DNA from: Neorhizobium sp. JUb45
Lineage (GTDB): Bacteria > Pseudomonadota > Alphaproteobacteria > Rhizobiales > Rhizobiaceae
Reading direction: 5' to 3'
Assembly (NCBI RefSeq): GCF_004343585.1
Contig: NZ_SLYW01000002.1
Location: forward strand, 124,001-188,000
Length of the DNA stretch: 64,000 nucleotides
In this document: positions 41,796 through 49,852 of the stretch, piece by piece
Layout of the letters: every line of letters begins with the position of its first letter
How positions within the stretch are numbered: the first letter of the stretch is position 1
Notes under the pieces: model-generated
Databases searched by the model: none
What the model saw: only the letters and a program-made list of their open reading frames with translations
What the model was told of the DNA's origin: nothing
Position numbers and translations under genes: made by a program

Positions 41796-42454
41796 GTTTT
41801 GAAGATAATGTGGGTCGCGAGGAGATATTTGTTCAGGCCGAGCGGGATTACAATGTTGGCGTAAAGAATAACTTTGTTCAGTACACAAACGCAAATCATC
41901 ACCAACAAATAGGTATGAACGAAAGTCGGGTTGTTTTAGGTTGGGCTGATTTTTATTATAATCAAAACCTAACAATATCAACAGGAAGAAATTTAGTGCA
42001 GATGATCGGCGAAAGTGATGCCGTCATGTCTATTATGAGTTCAAATTTCGTAGATAGATTTAATTTCGGTCTTCCTTTTGACGGAATGTCGAAAAATACA
42101 GATTTTTCAAATGTTCATAATCAAGGTTCTTTGATAACTATAGTGTCAGGAGATGTGGCAACTTCAGTTGAGAAGAATTATACACTAGATGTGTCTGGGA
42201 ACTCGCAGCAAAATTATGACAACGGTCTCTCGATCAATACCGCTAAGGACTATTCTCTTTCTGTAACTTTGAACCACATAGTCAAGGTGGGGCAGCGGGT
42301 CGTGTTTGGTGTGGGGGATGCGTTTTCAATAAAATGCGGAAAATCGGAGTTTACCATGAACAAGGATGGGCAGATAACCATTCGAGGAGAGAATGTGCTT
42401 GTCGAAGGAGCTCAAAGCATCAAGCAAAAATCAAAACGTATCGATATCAATTGA
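41796..42454 (+). pseudogene. vgrG: VgrG C-terminal part, out of frame, AT-rich
   Basis: This frame is -1 relative to the N-terminal part. It encodes VGREEIFVQAERDYNVGVKN and then a beta-helix-like region with repeated short strands, ending GENVLVEGAQSIKQKSKRID, the usual form of the VgrG C-terminal needle and cargo-binding tail. A GTG at 41810 could start it alone, but no ribosome site supports that. Base composition drops sharply here compared with the first 1.5 kb of the gene, which suggests the tail was exchanged together with the two genes that follow. Confidence 0.85.
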
Positions 42455-42466
42455 GGGAGGAGTAAT

Positions 42467-43198
42467 ATGAAAATATCTAATTTTTTTACTTTCGTATTTT
42501 TGAATTTTTGCTTTGCCTTTTCAGTAAGCGCTCAGACTTCAACGCCTATGCCGGAGAGTGTCGAGCGTCGGCTGCCTCAAGCTTGTGCAGTTGATGTCGT
42601 TAATCTGATTGATGCAATTTGCCATAATAAAGGTACAGTTAATACTGTCGCTATAAATTTCCCTGGCGTTTGCAAGCAGTACAACATTACTAGTGAAATA
42701 ACCAAGAAATTAAGCGAATGCAAAGGCGATAATGTTTTCTTTGAGATGTGGAAATTTAAATTTGATATAAGTAACGATTTTAAAGAGAAGTTCGTGGATT
42801 ACGTTGAAGAAATCCGTCTAAATGAGAAGCAAAGCGACTCTGACGTTTCTTTGACGTCTGCCTCTGAAGCTTTTAGGCTTTTGGTGTGGGCATGTGGTCT
42901 GGATGCGAAATGTCATCGCTCTGTTTTCGATTCGCTGTCAGCCGAAGCTAAGAATGCGTTTCAGAGAACTCCGTATTTTTGCGATTATGCACCGGAAATC
43001 ACGTCATTTGATGACAGTTCCTACCGCACGTTATTTTTTCAGGCCGAGTATCCTGATGGAATCGCCCAGCCAATGTGTCGCGCATATTACTGCAAGTATA
43101 AAGTGTGCAGTGAAAAAGAAACATCTGATGGCGTTTTTATATTGAGTGATGTTTTTCGCGTCCAATACGACCTTCTATATAAGGCTATTCAGCCATGA
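42467..43198 (+). CDS. Unknown exported Cys-rich protein in VgrG cassette
   Basis: 243 residues. The N-terminus (MKISNFFTFVFLNFCFAFSV) is a signal peptide with cleavage predicted after SAQ or VSA near residue 22. The mature part has about ten cysteines spread along it, which suits disulfide bonds in the periplasm. The ribosome site GGAGGAG is strong. Its ATGA stop overlaps the start of the next gene, so the two are coupled. A periplasmic immunity protein is one reading, a secreted effector another. AT-rich, unlike the host. No family is recognised. Confidence 0.8.
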   Translation: MKISNFFTFVFLNFCFAFSVSAQTSTPMPESVERRLPQACAVDVVNLIDAICHNKGTVNTVAINFPGVCKQYNITSEITKKLSECKGDNVFFEMWKFKFDISNDFKEKFVDYVEEIRLNEKQSDSDVSLTSASEAFRLLVWACGLDAKCHRSVFDSLSAEAKNAFQRTPYFCDYAPEITSFDDSSYRTLFFQAEYPDGIAQPMCRAYYCKYKVCSEKETSDGVFILSDVFRVQYDLLYKAIQP

Positions 43199-44175
43199 CT
43201 GATAACGCGTTCAGGCAGATTCTCGCTAAGACTCACCAAGATGGCAAGCCGCAACTAACTATGCCGGGAGCCAATCTTGGTGATGGTACCGACGCGATTG
43301 AATCAACGACATATAACCATGAGCCCTATAACAATAATCTTTTGTCTTGGGGAACTAAACTTTTACATGCTGCCTACATTGTCGTAGACGATATTCTTCC
43401 TGCAGGTGAATTTAAAAGATATTCAAAATTTGTTCGGATCCACAGGTCTGAATATCACGGAATTTTAATTAGGTTTACTGGGATGAAGACAAGTCTTTAT
43501 TCAATAGAGGATCTTGCTCCTTCTCCAAAAGTTGCTCGCGACGGAAACTTGCTCAAGGATGGAAGTCTTACAAAAGAAAGAGGCGCAGGAATGGCCTCTA
43601 TGAAAGCCGGAGAGAGTGATGTTGGCAGTGCGGGACGAGATGCCATTGATCTGGTGAATAAATCCAGCGGAGGGATTCCGATCCAGATCGACAGTGTGTA
43701 CCAAATTGACCTCTTGCCTCTCCACTCGAATAGATCATGCTTAGTTACAGATAACAAAGTGTTGGAGTTCAACTTCAATAACGGCGCTCGAGCTGAGCGC
43801 GCGTTTCCGGGCGAATTCGGCAGAAATCTATATGTCGCCTTTGACGTAATTAACAAAGCTCCTCTTCCCCAGATCATTCGGTTTGATGTTCAGGTCTTGA
43901 TGATGGTCGGTGGGTCTAGCCATGGAGAACCTATAAAGCCGTCAGTCGAAAAGGCTGGCGGTATCGGATATCCGGCGTGGAGGCGGCCGGAGGATACAGC
44001 TGCTGGCGGTGGAGCGCCGACGAACCTTATTCCATCGGATGCTTCTGGAGATACGAGGGTGCCTGTTGGTCGAGTGTCGTCGGCTCGCCCGAATGGCCTC
44101 AGCGGTACAATTCCCATTGGTATGGAAACAAACGCTCTCGACGTCATAAGCGAGAACACTGCGCACACTAAGTAA
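43195..44175 (+). CDS. Unknown protein, possible VgrG-linked effector
   Basis: 326 residues with no signal peptide or membrane segment. The N-terminal two thirds look globular (LLSWGTKLLHAAYIVVDDIL, SKFVRIHRSEYHGILIRF). The C-terminus from about residue 245 is Gly/Pro/Ala-rich and probably unstructured. It overlaps the exported Cys-rich gene by 4 nt and precedes PAAR, positions often held by T6SS effectors or adaptors. Composition is AT-rich, rising to host level near its 3' end. I recognise no domain. Confidence 0.75.
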   Translation: MTDNAFRQILAKTHQDGKPQLTMPGANLGDGTDAIESTTYNHEPYNNNLLSWGTKLLHAAYIVVDDILPAGEFKRYSKFVRIHRSEYHGILIRFTGMKTSLYSIEDLAPSPKVARDGNLLKDGSLTKERGAGMASMKAGESDVGSAGRDAIDLVNKSSGGIPIQIDSVYQIDLLPLHSNRSCLVTDNKVLEFNFNNGARAERAFPGEFGRNLYVAFDVINKAPLPQIIRFDVQVLMMVGGSSHGEPIKPSVEKAGGIGYPAWRRPEDTAAGGGAPTNLIPSDASGDTRVPVGRVSSARPNGLSGTIPIGMETNALDVISENTAHTK

Positions 44176-44222
44176 AGTTGTCTTTTCAGGACAACGTCTC
44201 GCTCTTAGAGAGAGGATCACCC

Positions 44223-44630
44223 ATGCCCCCAGCCCACCGACGCGCCGATATCGGCTCAGCCCACGCCTGCCACTTCCCGCCATCGCCGGCGACCGGTGGC
44301 AGTCCTGATGTCTACGTCAACGACCGCCCCTTGATGCGGGTCGGCGACAGTTATGCGCCGCATGCCTGCGTAGCCGGTCATGCCGGGCCGCATGGACGGG
44401 CGCTGGCGGCGGGTTCCGCCACCGTGTTCATCAATGGCAAGCCGGCCGGTCGTATCGGTGACGCCATCGATTGCGGCGGCAATGCGCAGACCGGCTCCGG
44501 CGATGTGTTTATCGGTGACGACGAGGGCAAGGGTGCGGGCGGCGGCGGTGGAGCCGGCAGTGCGGCAAGCGGCGGCACGCCGTGCCAGGCCAGCATGGCC
44601 GCGCAATCCATGCCGACGGTGAGAGGATAA
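44223..44630 (+). CDS. PAAR-domain spike tip protein
   Basis: 135 residues. ATG at 44223 with GAGAGAGGATCACCC upstream. The sequence MPPAHRRADIGSAHACHFPP, then VNDRPLMRVGDSYAPHAC and VFINGKPAGRIGDAIDCGG is a PAAR domain with its metal-binding His/Cys. PAAR caps the VgrG spike and loads effectors. A Gly/Ser-rich tail of 35 residues follows the domain. The stop is 2 nt from the DUF4123 start. GC content returns to the host level here. Confidence 0.92.
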   Translation: MPPAHRRADIGSAHACHFPPSPATGGSPDVYVNDRPLMRVGDSYAPHACVAGHAGPHGRALAAGSATVFINGKPAGRIGDAIDCGGNAQTGSGDVFIGDDEGKGAGGGGGAGSAASGGTPCQASMAAQSMPTVRG

Positions 44631-44632
44631 TC

Positions 44633-45862
44633 ATGATCGATCGCGAGCGCGAACAAAACCCGCTCTCGCCAGAGGGACGGGCGCTTTTGGCACGCCTGAG
44701 CGCGCTTGCCGGCGAGCCGGGCCGCCGCATTTTTGCGGCCATGGATGGCGCGCGTTTCGAAAATCTGGCAGCCTCGCTCTACCGCGCCGATATCGCTCAT
44801 CGCCCGCTTTATCGCCATGCCGGCGGTGATTATGCCATCGTGGCCGGTGGCCCCTGGTTGGTCGATCCCTCGCGGCCGGCGCAATCAGCGCTGCTCGAAG
44901 ATTTTGGCGTTTCCGGTGAGGGCGAGGCGGATGCATTGTCCGACGAGGCGCTGGCTGCGCAGGCGGCTCTTCTGTCGCAAAAAATGCTGGCGAGCCTGAA
45001 TGCCGGCGATGTTTCTGCTGGCGGCATGCTGGCACAATCCGGTGCGCCGCATCCGGAAAGCGTCATTGCCCGGCTGGAGGCCTTGGTTCACCTCGCCGAT
45101 CAGCGCTCGGCCATCGTCTTCTGGGCTGGCGACGAGACATTGACGGCCGAGAGCCTGTTTCGCCATCTGCGCGGCCTCAACCGCATCACCATTCCGCGCG
45201 GCACTGCAGCCGATGTCTTTGATGGCGAGAAGGTGGAGATGGCAGCGGCGGGTGGCGCCGATGATGCCGCAGCCGAGCCTGTGGCCGCGCGCGGGCCGGC
45301 CACGGAAACGGTGATCTTTCGCCATGCCGATCCAAACGTCATGATGCAGGTGTTTCCGGTTCTGGACGAGACGCAGGCCTGGTGCCTGTTCGGCCCGGCC
45401 GAGCTGATCTTCTTTTCGCCCGATCCCGTCTGGGGCGGCGGCGTCAAGCGTGGGCGCCGGCCGGTGGCAACGCTTCTGGCGGGCAGGGGAATGCTGCATC
45501 TGTCCCCTGACATGATCGCGATGATCGAGGATGCCCGCATGCAGGCCTCTCGGCTCAAGGTGGTGGCCTATCTGCGCGATGTGCATCCGGCGACATTGGA
45601 TGTGGCGGATGGCGAGATGATGGAACGCGTGCTGTCCTATGAAACTTCCGGTACACGTCTGGGTTTGGCATCCGAGCGGGCGCATATGAAATGGGCCTAT
45701 CTGATGTCGATCACCGATGGCGGGTGTGATGGCCCGGAAGCGGAGAATTTCTTCAACGACACTGCAAAACATCCCGACGACGCGATCGACGATCTGCTCG
45801 TTGCTTTTGAAAAATCCTCCGGTGGTGAGTGGGATGATATCTGGGCTGGATCAGCGCCATGA
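44633..45862 (+). CDS. DUF4123 effector-loading adaptor (Tap/TEC type)
   Basis: 409 residues. The N-terminal part (RIFAAMDGARFENLAASLYR, HRPLYRHAGGDYAIVAGGPW) matches the DUF4123 family, chaperones that bring T6SS effectors to a cognate VgrG or PAAR. The start at 44633 has GAGAGGATA upstream within the PAAR end. Its stop overlaps the following toxin-candidate start by 4 nt (ATGA). Adaptor-next-to-effector order supports the toxin call for the next gene. Confidence 0.85.
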   Translation: MIDREREQNPLSPEGRALLARLSALAGEPGRRIFAAMDGARFENLAASLYRADIAHRPLYRHAGGDYAIVAGGPWLVDPSRPAQSALLEDFGVSGEGEADALSDEALAAQAALLSQKMLASLNAGDVSAGGMLAQSGAPHPESVIARLEALVHLADQRSAIVFWAGDETLTAESLFRHLRGLNRITIPRGTAADVFDGEKVEMAAAGGADDAAAEPVAARGPATETVIFRHADPNVMMQVFPVLDETQAWCLFGPAELIFFSPDPVWGGGVKRGRRPVATLLAGRGMLHLSPDMIAMIEDARMQASRLKVVAYLRDVHPATLDVADGEMMERVLSYETSGTRLGLASERAHMKWAYLMSITDGGCDGPEAENFFNDTAKHPDDAIDDLLVAFEKSSGGEWDDIWAGSAP

Positions 45863-46338
45863 AGTTCCTGATCAAACTCCTTGAGAAATTGCTGAAGAGC
45901 AGCACCGCGCGCCCTCCGGTGAAAACCCCGCCGGGCAAACCACCCGCCCAGCCGCCGGCAAAACCACAGCAGGCACAGCAGAAGGCGGACCAGCAAGGAA
46001 ATGCCTCCCAGCAGCGCGACAATTGCAATGGCAATTGCGCGCCTAAAAAGCCAAAACCGCAAAAGCGCGATACAAAACCCTATGCGGACCGCCTGCGCGG
46101 CAAGCGTTACGAAGAGGCCGAGGACATTCTGGATCGCGAGCTGCGGGACGACGCCGGCTGGACGAAGGCGCCGCTCGGCAAAGGAGATGGCGTGCGCTAT
46201 TATGACGGCAAGGGCGGCTCCGTATCGCTCAACCGCGGTTACCCGGAAGGTCTGAAAGGCGGCGGCGGCGATGCGGTTCACAAGGGCCCTTACGTAAAAG
46301 TTCAGCCGTCCGGCGACCGTGTACCGCTCGGAGAATGA
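45859..46338 (+). CDS. Putative small T6SS toxin
   Basis: 159 residues in three parts: an amphipathic N-terminal helix (MKFLIKLLEKLLKSS), a Pro/Gln/Lys-rich linker to about residue 68 with a CNGNC pair, and a compact C-terminal domain of about 90 residues rich in Gly, Lys and Asp (GDGVRYYDGKGGSVSLNRGY, GDAVHKGPYVKVQPSGDRVP). The C-terminal motif style recalls polymorphic-toxin nuclease domains, but I cannot name the family. It lies between a DUF4123 adaptor (4-nt overlap) and a small acidic gene, the classic effector-immunity position. Confidence 0.65.
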   Translation: MKFLIKLLEKLLKSSTARPPVKTPPGKPPAQPPAKPQQAQQKADQQGNASQQRDNCNGNCAPKKPKPQKRDTKPYADRLRGKRYEEAEDILDRELRDDAGWTKAPLGKGDGVRYYDGKGGSVSLNRGYPEGLKGGGGDAVHKGPYVKVQPSGDRVPLGE

Positions 46339-46342
46339 GAAG

Positions 46343-46666
46343 ATGATGGATAAGAGACTGATCGAGCGCGAGTTGCTTTTGAGTGCCCTGGACGAGGATG
46401 CCGTTTTGAGTGCGGCGGAGAACCTGTTGGAAAAGACGGGTGCGGACGTGAACGAGGTTCTGGCATTCGCATGCAGGCTGGCGGAAGACGGTTTTCTTGA
46501 ATTCTACAAATATGCGGATGACCAGGCACCCGTCGTGATCGGCCCTGAAGAGATTTTGACCGAAATTCGGGACGAACCCTACGGTGTGTTTCTGCAGCAG
46601 ACGGATGCGACCGCCGGCAGACTGGCTATCCTGTCGCAGGATGGTGATGGCCCGGTTTCTGCCTGA
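46343..46666 (+). CDS. Putative immunity protein
   Basis: 107 residues, acidic, mainly helical (MMDKRLIERELLLSALDEDA, VNEVLAFACRLAEDGFLEFY). It starts 4 nt after the toxin-candidate stop with GGAGAATGAGAAG upstream. No signal peptide, so the toxin would act in the cytoplasm. The immunity role is inferred from size, charge and position only. Confidence 0.6.
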   Translation: MMDKRLIERELLLSALDEDAVLSAAENLLEKTGADVNEVLAFACRLAEDGFLEFYKYADDQAPVVIGPEEILTEIRDEPYGVFLQQTDATAGRLAILSQDGDGPVSA

Positions 46667-46840
46667 TCGGCCTGATCCGCGCGCTCATTCCGTTGAACAT
46701 GCGGTCGATGTCTCGGCAGACCGGCGACATGGCTGAAGGATGACGGCGAGCACGTCATACTTGCATGGCCATCGATAAAGCCTATCTCCAGTCAGGAGAT
46801 GAATGGTGTTTCCGATGGAAAACGAGCAGGAGAAGGCATC

Positions 46841-47158
46841 ATGGTTGAGCCGGTCACCCGCATATCCGCCAGTGCCGCGTCCGAGGCGACGCGGATCGAC
46901 AGCAGTCTTTCGATCACGTCCGAGCCGGACAATGCTTGGGTTGCTGCCCGTCAGGAGCAGATAACGGCTGATCAGCAACGGTTGCGGCGAGACGCCGCCG
47001 ATGAGAAACCGGATGGCGCGCCACCACATCATGCCCACACTGCCGCCGAAACGAGCGATCAGCCGGAGGAGCAGCGATTGTCTGGAGAGAGCGAACGAAT
47101 CGGCAATCAGAATTTCGACGATGATACGCCGTTCGGCGAAAGGGTGGTTATTCTCTGA
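46841..47158 (+). CDS. Small hypothetical protein
   Basis: 105 residues, acidic and Gln-rich (MVEPVTRISASAASEATRID, NAWVAARQEQITADQQRLRR), largely unstructured. AGCAGGAGAAGGCATC upstream of the ATG at 46841 is a good ribosome site. A similar-length frame on the opposite strand (46685-47167) has no such site. No function recognised; it is the last host-side gene before the integrated element. Confidence 0.45.
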   Translation: MVEPVTRISASAASEATRIDSSLSITSEPDNAWVAARQEQITADQQRLRRDAADEKPDGAPPHHAHTAAETSDQPEEQRLSGESERIGNQNFDDDTPFGERVVIL

Positions 47159-47223
47159 CGCCAGCATATCGGCCGCGGCGGGTTGAAGCCATGCCGGGCG
47201 GTTTAGCTAATGGGAAGAAGAAT

Positions 47224-47273
47224 TGGCTGGGGAACCTGGATTCGAACCAAGATTAACGGAGTCAGAGTCCGTT
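47224..47273 (-). other. Attachment-site junction: 3' fragment of tRNA-Gln (CTG)
   Basis: Read on the minus strand this is the anticodon arm (ACGGA-CTCTGAC-TCCGT, anticodon CTG), variable loop, T arm (GGTTCGAATCC) and 3' acceptor strand TTCCCCA plus GCCA of a tRNA-Gln. The 5' half is missing and is replaced by AT-rich DNA beyond 47273. Such a fragment beside an integrase is the product of site-specific integration into a tRNA 3' end. The intact tRNA-Gln should lie at the other end of the element, to the right of this window. Confidence 0.85.
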
Positions 47274-47327
47274 ACATAATGTTATTATTATTGATGAAAT
47301 TGCCATTGTGTCGCGTTCTTGTCGCAG

Positions 47328-48521
47328 TCACCCCAGAAGAGCCGCAGCTGCGCTGTCCATGGTTTCGCCAGTGCCAGCCTGTCTAAACAAGTGCGAATAG
47401 GTGTCTAGCGTTACCTGAATTGACGAGTGCCCCATGCGGTCTTGCACCACCTTGGCCGATAACCCGAGGCCGCCATCGGCGGGAGAATTGATGCACCACG
47501 ACGCGTAAAAGTGCCGAAGGGCGTGAAGGCCAGTGTATTTCGCTTCCGTGATTGGCTGGCCATCGCGGTCGGTTTTACCGCTTTGTTTCGTGATGCCGGC
47601 CGCAATCCACTGAGGCTGATACCACCGAGTGATAATGTTGTTGTGTTCCTCAACCGTGCCGATGCCAGTCGGGAAAACCAGACCGAGATCCGGATCGCCT
47701 TTTGGGCATTCCTTTTTCCAATCCTTGAGTGCAGTAACCAGGTGAGCGACGAGGGGGATCGTCCTGCGGCCAGCCTTGGTCTTTGGCGGCCCCATCGTTT
47801 TTAGAATATTTGCCCGCTGGCTGACATTGATCTCGGCGCGTTGGAAGTCGACATCCTGCCATCGAAGGCCGCGAAGTTCTGACGCGCGCATGCCGGTGAA
47901 GATGGCGGTCATCCAGAACACCCTAATCTTGCCGGTCAAGGTTGGCATCACCATTCGGATCTCGTCAGGGAAGGGGAGGTCGACGCCGACGACAACGGGC
48001 TCCTCATGTCGTGCAGCCGACCGAGCTCGTGCCTTGCCACGCCCCATCTCTTTCACTGGATTGCGGACGACGAGGCCGCGCTCTTGAGCGTCTGATAAGA
48101 GGGCGCCCAGGCTGACGCGCACGGCGCGCTGCACCGCTGGCGATCGACCGTTCGTCTGCAGGTCGTCTAGGAATTGCCGGACCTTGGGAACCGTCATTTC
48201 GTTAAGGCGCAGATGGCCGATTAGAGGATTGATGTGCAGCCGTAGGTGTTGTTCGTACTGCCGGGTCGTGGTGATCTCGAGGCCTGCACCGACGCACGCA
48301 GCATGCCATAGCTTGCCAGCGGCAGCCACGGTTACAGTGTCGCGGTCTGCAACGTGGATCTTCCCCTTCACCTCGATGTGCGTGCCGGCCTCGAAGTCTT
48401 TAGCCTCCTTCTTTTTCTTGAAAGTCTTGATGTGGCGTTTGCCGTTCTGGTCGAAATAATCGACCACCCAAGCGGTCTTTTCCTCACCGCCGGACGTCCA
48501 TTTCCGTTCTCGTATCGACAT
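47328..48521 (-). CDS. Tyrosine-family integrase
   Basis: 397 residues. The start at 48521 has AAGGAGATAGCC upstream; the frame opens 27 codons earlier. The N-terminal arm-binding domain (DYFDQNGKRHIKTFKKKKEA) is followed by a SAM-like core-binding domain. The catalytic domain shows Arg in TGMRASELRGLRW, HxxR in LHALRHFYASW, and the final His and nucleophile Tyr in HSSIQVTLDTYSHL. It lies 55 nt from the tRNA-Gln fragment and would drive integration at that site. Complete and apparently functional. Confidence 0.95.
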   Translation of the reverse strand: MSIRERKWTSGGEEKTAWVVDYFDQNGKRHIKTFKKKKEAKDFEAGTHIEVKGKIHVADRDTVTVAAAGKLWHAACVGAGLEITTTRQYEQHLRLHINPLIGHLRLNEMTVPKVRQFLDDLQTNGRSPAVQRAVRVSLGALLSDAQERGLVVRNPVKEMGRGKARARSAARHEEPVVVGVDLPFPDEIRMVMPTLTGKIRVFWMTAIFTGMRASELRGLRWQDVDFQRAEINVSQRANILKTMGPPKTKAGRRTIPLVAHLVTALKDWKKECPKGDPDLGLVFPTGIGTVEEHNNIITRWYQPQWIAAGITKQSGKTDRDGQPITEAKYTGLHALRHFYASWCINSPADGGLGLSAKVVQDRMGHSSIQVTLDTYSHLFRQAGTGETMDSAAAALLG

Positions 48522-48984
48522 GGCTATCTCCTTGCCCGACGATGCTACATGAACAACGGAGTTTATGCAACATAGTGCCAAAGAGTTCCAAAATATTGAC
48601 AAATTTGTAAATTGGATCTAAACGTTACGACATTGCGAAGGCCACGGCGTCGCATACGACGGACCTTATGAGGCCGTGGTTAGTTGCAGGAAAACTGCCG
48701 TAAGCGCTACGCAAGCGCGGCGTCAAGGTGACGTCGATCAACCCGATCCGCCTGCCACGCAGGCTAGACACGAATCTTCCCATAATTGCTGATACTCGAC
48801 GCTAGGATTCCGCCGCCGGTGCGTGAGACCGCTTGCCTATTCCATTTGTGTACAGCTCACTGCTGTTGACTACCAAATTTGCGACCGGCGTTGTTGACTT
48901 CGAGGAGTGTGACCGGCGCAGTTGACTTGTCCGAATGTAACCGACGCAGTCAAAACCATTACCAATCACCACAGAGGAGAAACT
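48522..48984. other. Regulatory region between integrase and excisionase-like gene
   Basis: About 460 nt without a supported gene. The right third contains the 28-nt tandem repeats listed separately. The rest shows nothing recognisable. Confidence 0.5.
48865..48956 (+). repeat. Tandem 28-nt repeats upstream of excisionase-like gene
   Basis: TGxGACCGGCG starts at 48880 and 48908, with the variant TGTAACCGACG at 48936. GTTGACT starts at 48865, 48893 and 48921, with the variant GTCAAAAC at 48949. Both half-motifs recur at exactly 28 nt. They probably bind a protein of the element (integrase arm, excisionase or repressor). TTGACT also resembles a -35 box. Confidence 0.7.
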
Positions 48985-49197
48985 ATGACACCTGACAACG
49001 ATAACCTTGCCGACGACGTCCTGAAGGGCGCTAACTCAATCGCGGCCTTCCTTGGCGAAGATAGGAGGGCAGTGTTTTACCAGATCTCAAACGGTAAGCT
49101 GCCGCACTATCGAGTTGGTCAGAATATCCGCGCCCGCAAATCCAGCCTCATGGCATGGATTGCCGCACAGGAAGCCGGCGCGAGGTCGGCGGCATGA
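48985..49197 (+). CDS. Excisionase-like HTH protein
   Basis: 70 residues. ATG at 48985 after GAGGAGAAACT. The core DVLKGANSIAAFLGEDRRAV FYQISNGKLPHYRVGQNIRA is a MerR/excisionase-type winged helix as in AlpA-like proteins of integrated elements. It follows the 28-nt repeat array, which it may bind. Its TGA overlaps the next ATG by 4 nt. Confidence 0.8.
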   Translation: MTPDNDNLADDVLKGANSIAAFLGEDRRAVFYQISNGKLPHYRVGQNIRARKSSLMAWIAAQEAGARSAA

Positions 49198-49415
49198 GCA
49201 GCGTAAACCAACATGCGGCAGATATCATCCGAACTTTTCAGGGCGCGGCTGTTGAAGCAGGGTTGGACCCCGACCTCGATGTTTTGCAGATGACAAAAGA
49301 ACAACTCGAGGCGGTTGCCTATATTTTCGGTATGGTTATCGCGATGATCTACGTCGATAAACAGCATTTAGAGGCGATGGGGAAGTCGACCCTCCGCGCA
49401 AGGCGCGCCGCCTAA
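49194..49415 (+). CDS. Small hypothetical protein coupled to the HTH gene
   Basis: 73 residues, helical (MSSVNQHAADIIRTFQGAAV, MTKEQLEAVAYIFGMVIAMI). It starts within the stop of the excisionase-like gene (ATGA). No motif is recognised. Confidence 0.65.
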   Translation: MSSVNQHAADIIRTFQGAAVEAGLDPDLDVLQMTKEQLEAVAYIFGMVIAMIYVDKQHLEAMGKSTLRARRAA

Positions 49416-49504
49416 TCAACCACACGTCCCGCAGAACTCCACCACCTGCCGGCACCGCGCCGGCGGGCTGCGCCTTCGTGCGCTCTCTCCACGAAAGGAT
49501 CGAG

Positions 49505-49852
49505 ATGGATCATACCGCTCCGCTGACGGAAGAAACCGTCCAGCGCTATACCGACTATATCAATGCCGGTGCGTATGCACTGCGCAGCCGCAACGGCTTC
49601 CGGATCCCCGCGCTGGTTATTGAGCAATGGCGCGAGCGAGGTTTCGCCATCCTCTATACTGCGACGCTGGCCCGAACCTATGGCGTCGGTCGCAGGACGA
49701 TGTGGAACACCATCGCCGGCGTCATAGATGCGGGCTTCATAAAAGAGATCGGTCGGACACCAGAAGGTAAGGCTATGTTCGTGCCGGTGCTGGAACGTGG
49801 CGATGAGTGGCGCGCGGCCCGCGACGAGAGGCTGTCCGCCTATGTCGAGTAA
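49505..49852 (+). CDS. Hypothetical winged-helix-like protein
   Basis: 115 residues. ATG at 49505 with AAAGGATCGAG upstream. The middle (FAILYTATLARTYGVGRRTM, then AGVIDAGFIKEIGRTPEGKA) looks like a winged helix. It overlaps the next gene by 11 nt, so they are probably cotranslated. Function unknown; perhaps replication or regulation of the element. Confidence 0.7.
   Translation: MDHTAPLTEETVQRYTDYINAGAYALRSRNGFRIPALVIEQWRERGFAILYTATLARTYGVGRRTMWNTIAGVIDAGFIKEIGRTPEGKAMFVPVLERGDEWRAARDERLSAYVE

Noticed and set aside
41740..41800. Programmed frameshift in vgrG
   Set aside because: No slippery heptamer or shifty stop is in the overlap of the two frames; a simple one-base loss explains the sequence.
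46685..47167. 160-codon minus-strand frame
   Set aside because: No ribosome site; the plus-strand frame has a good one. The plus-strand gene itself stays tentative.
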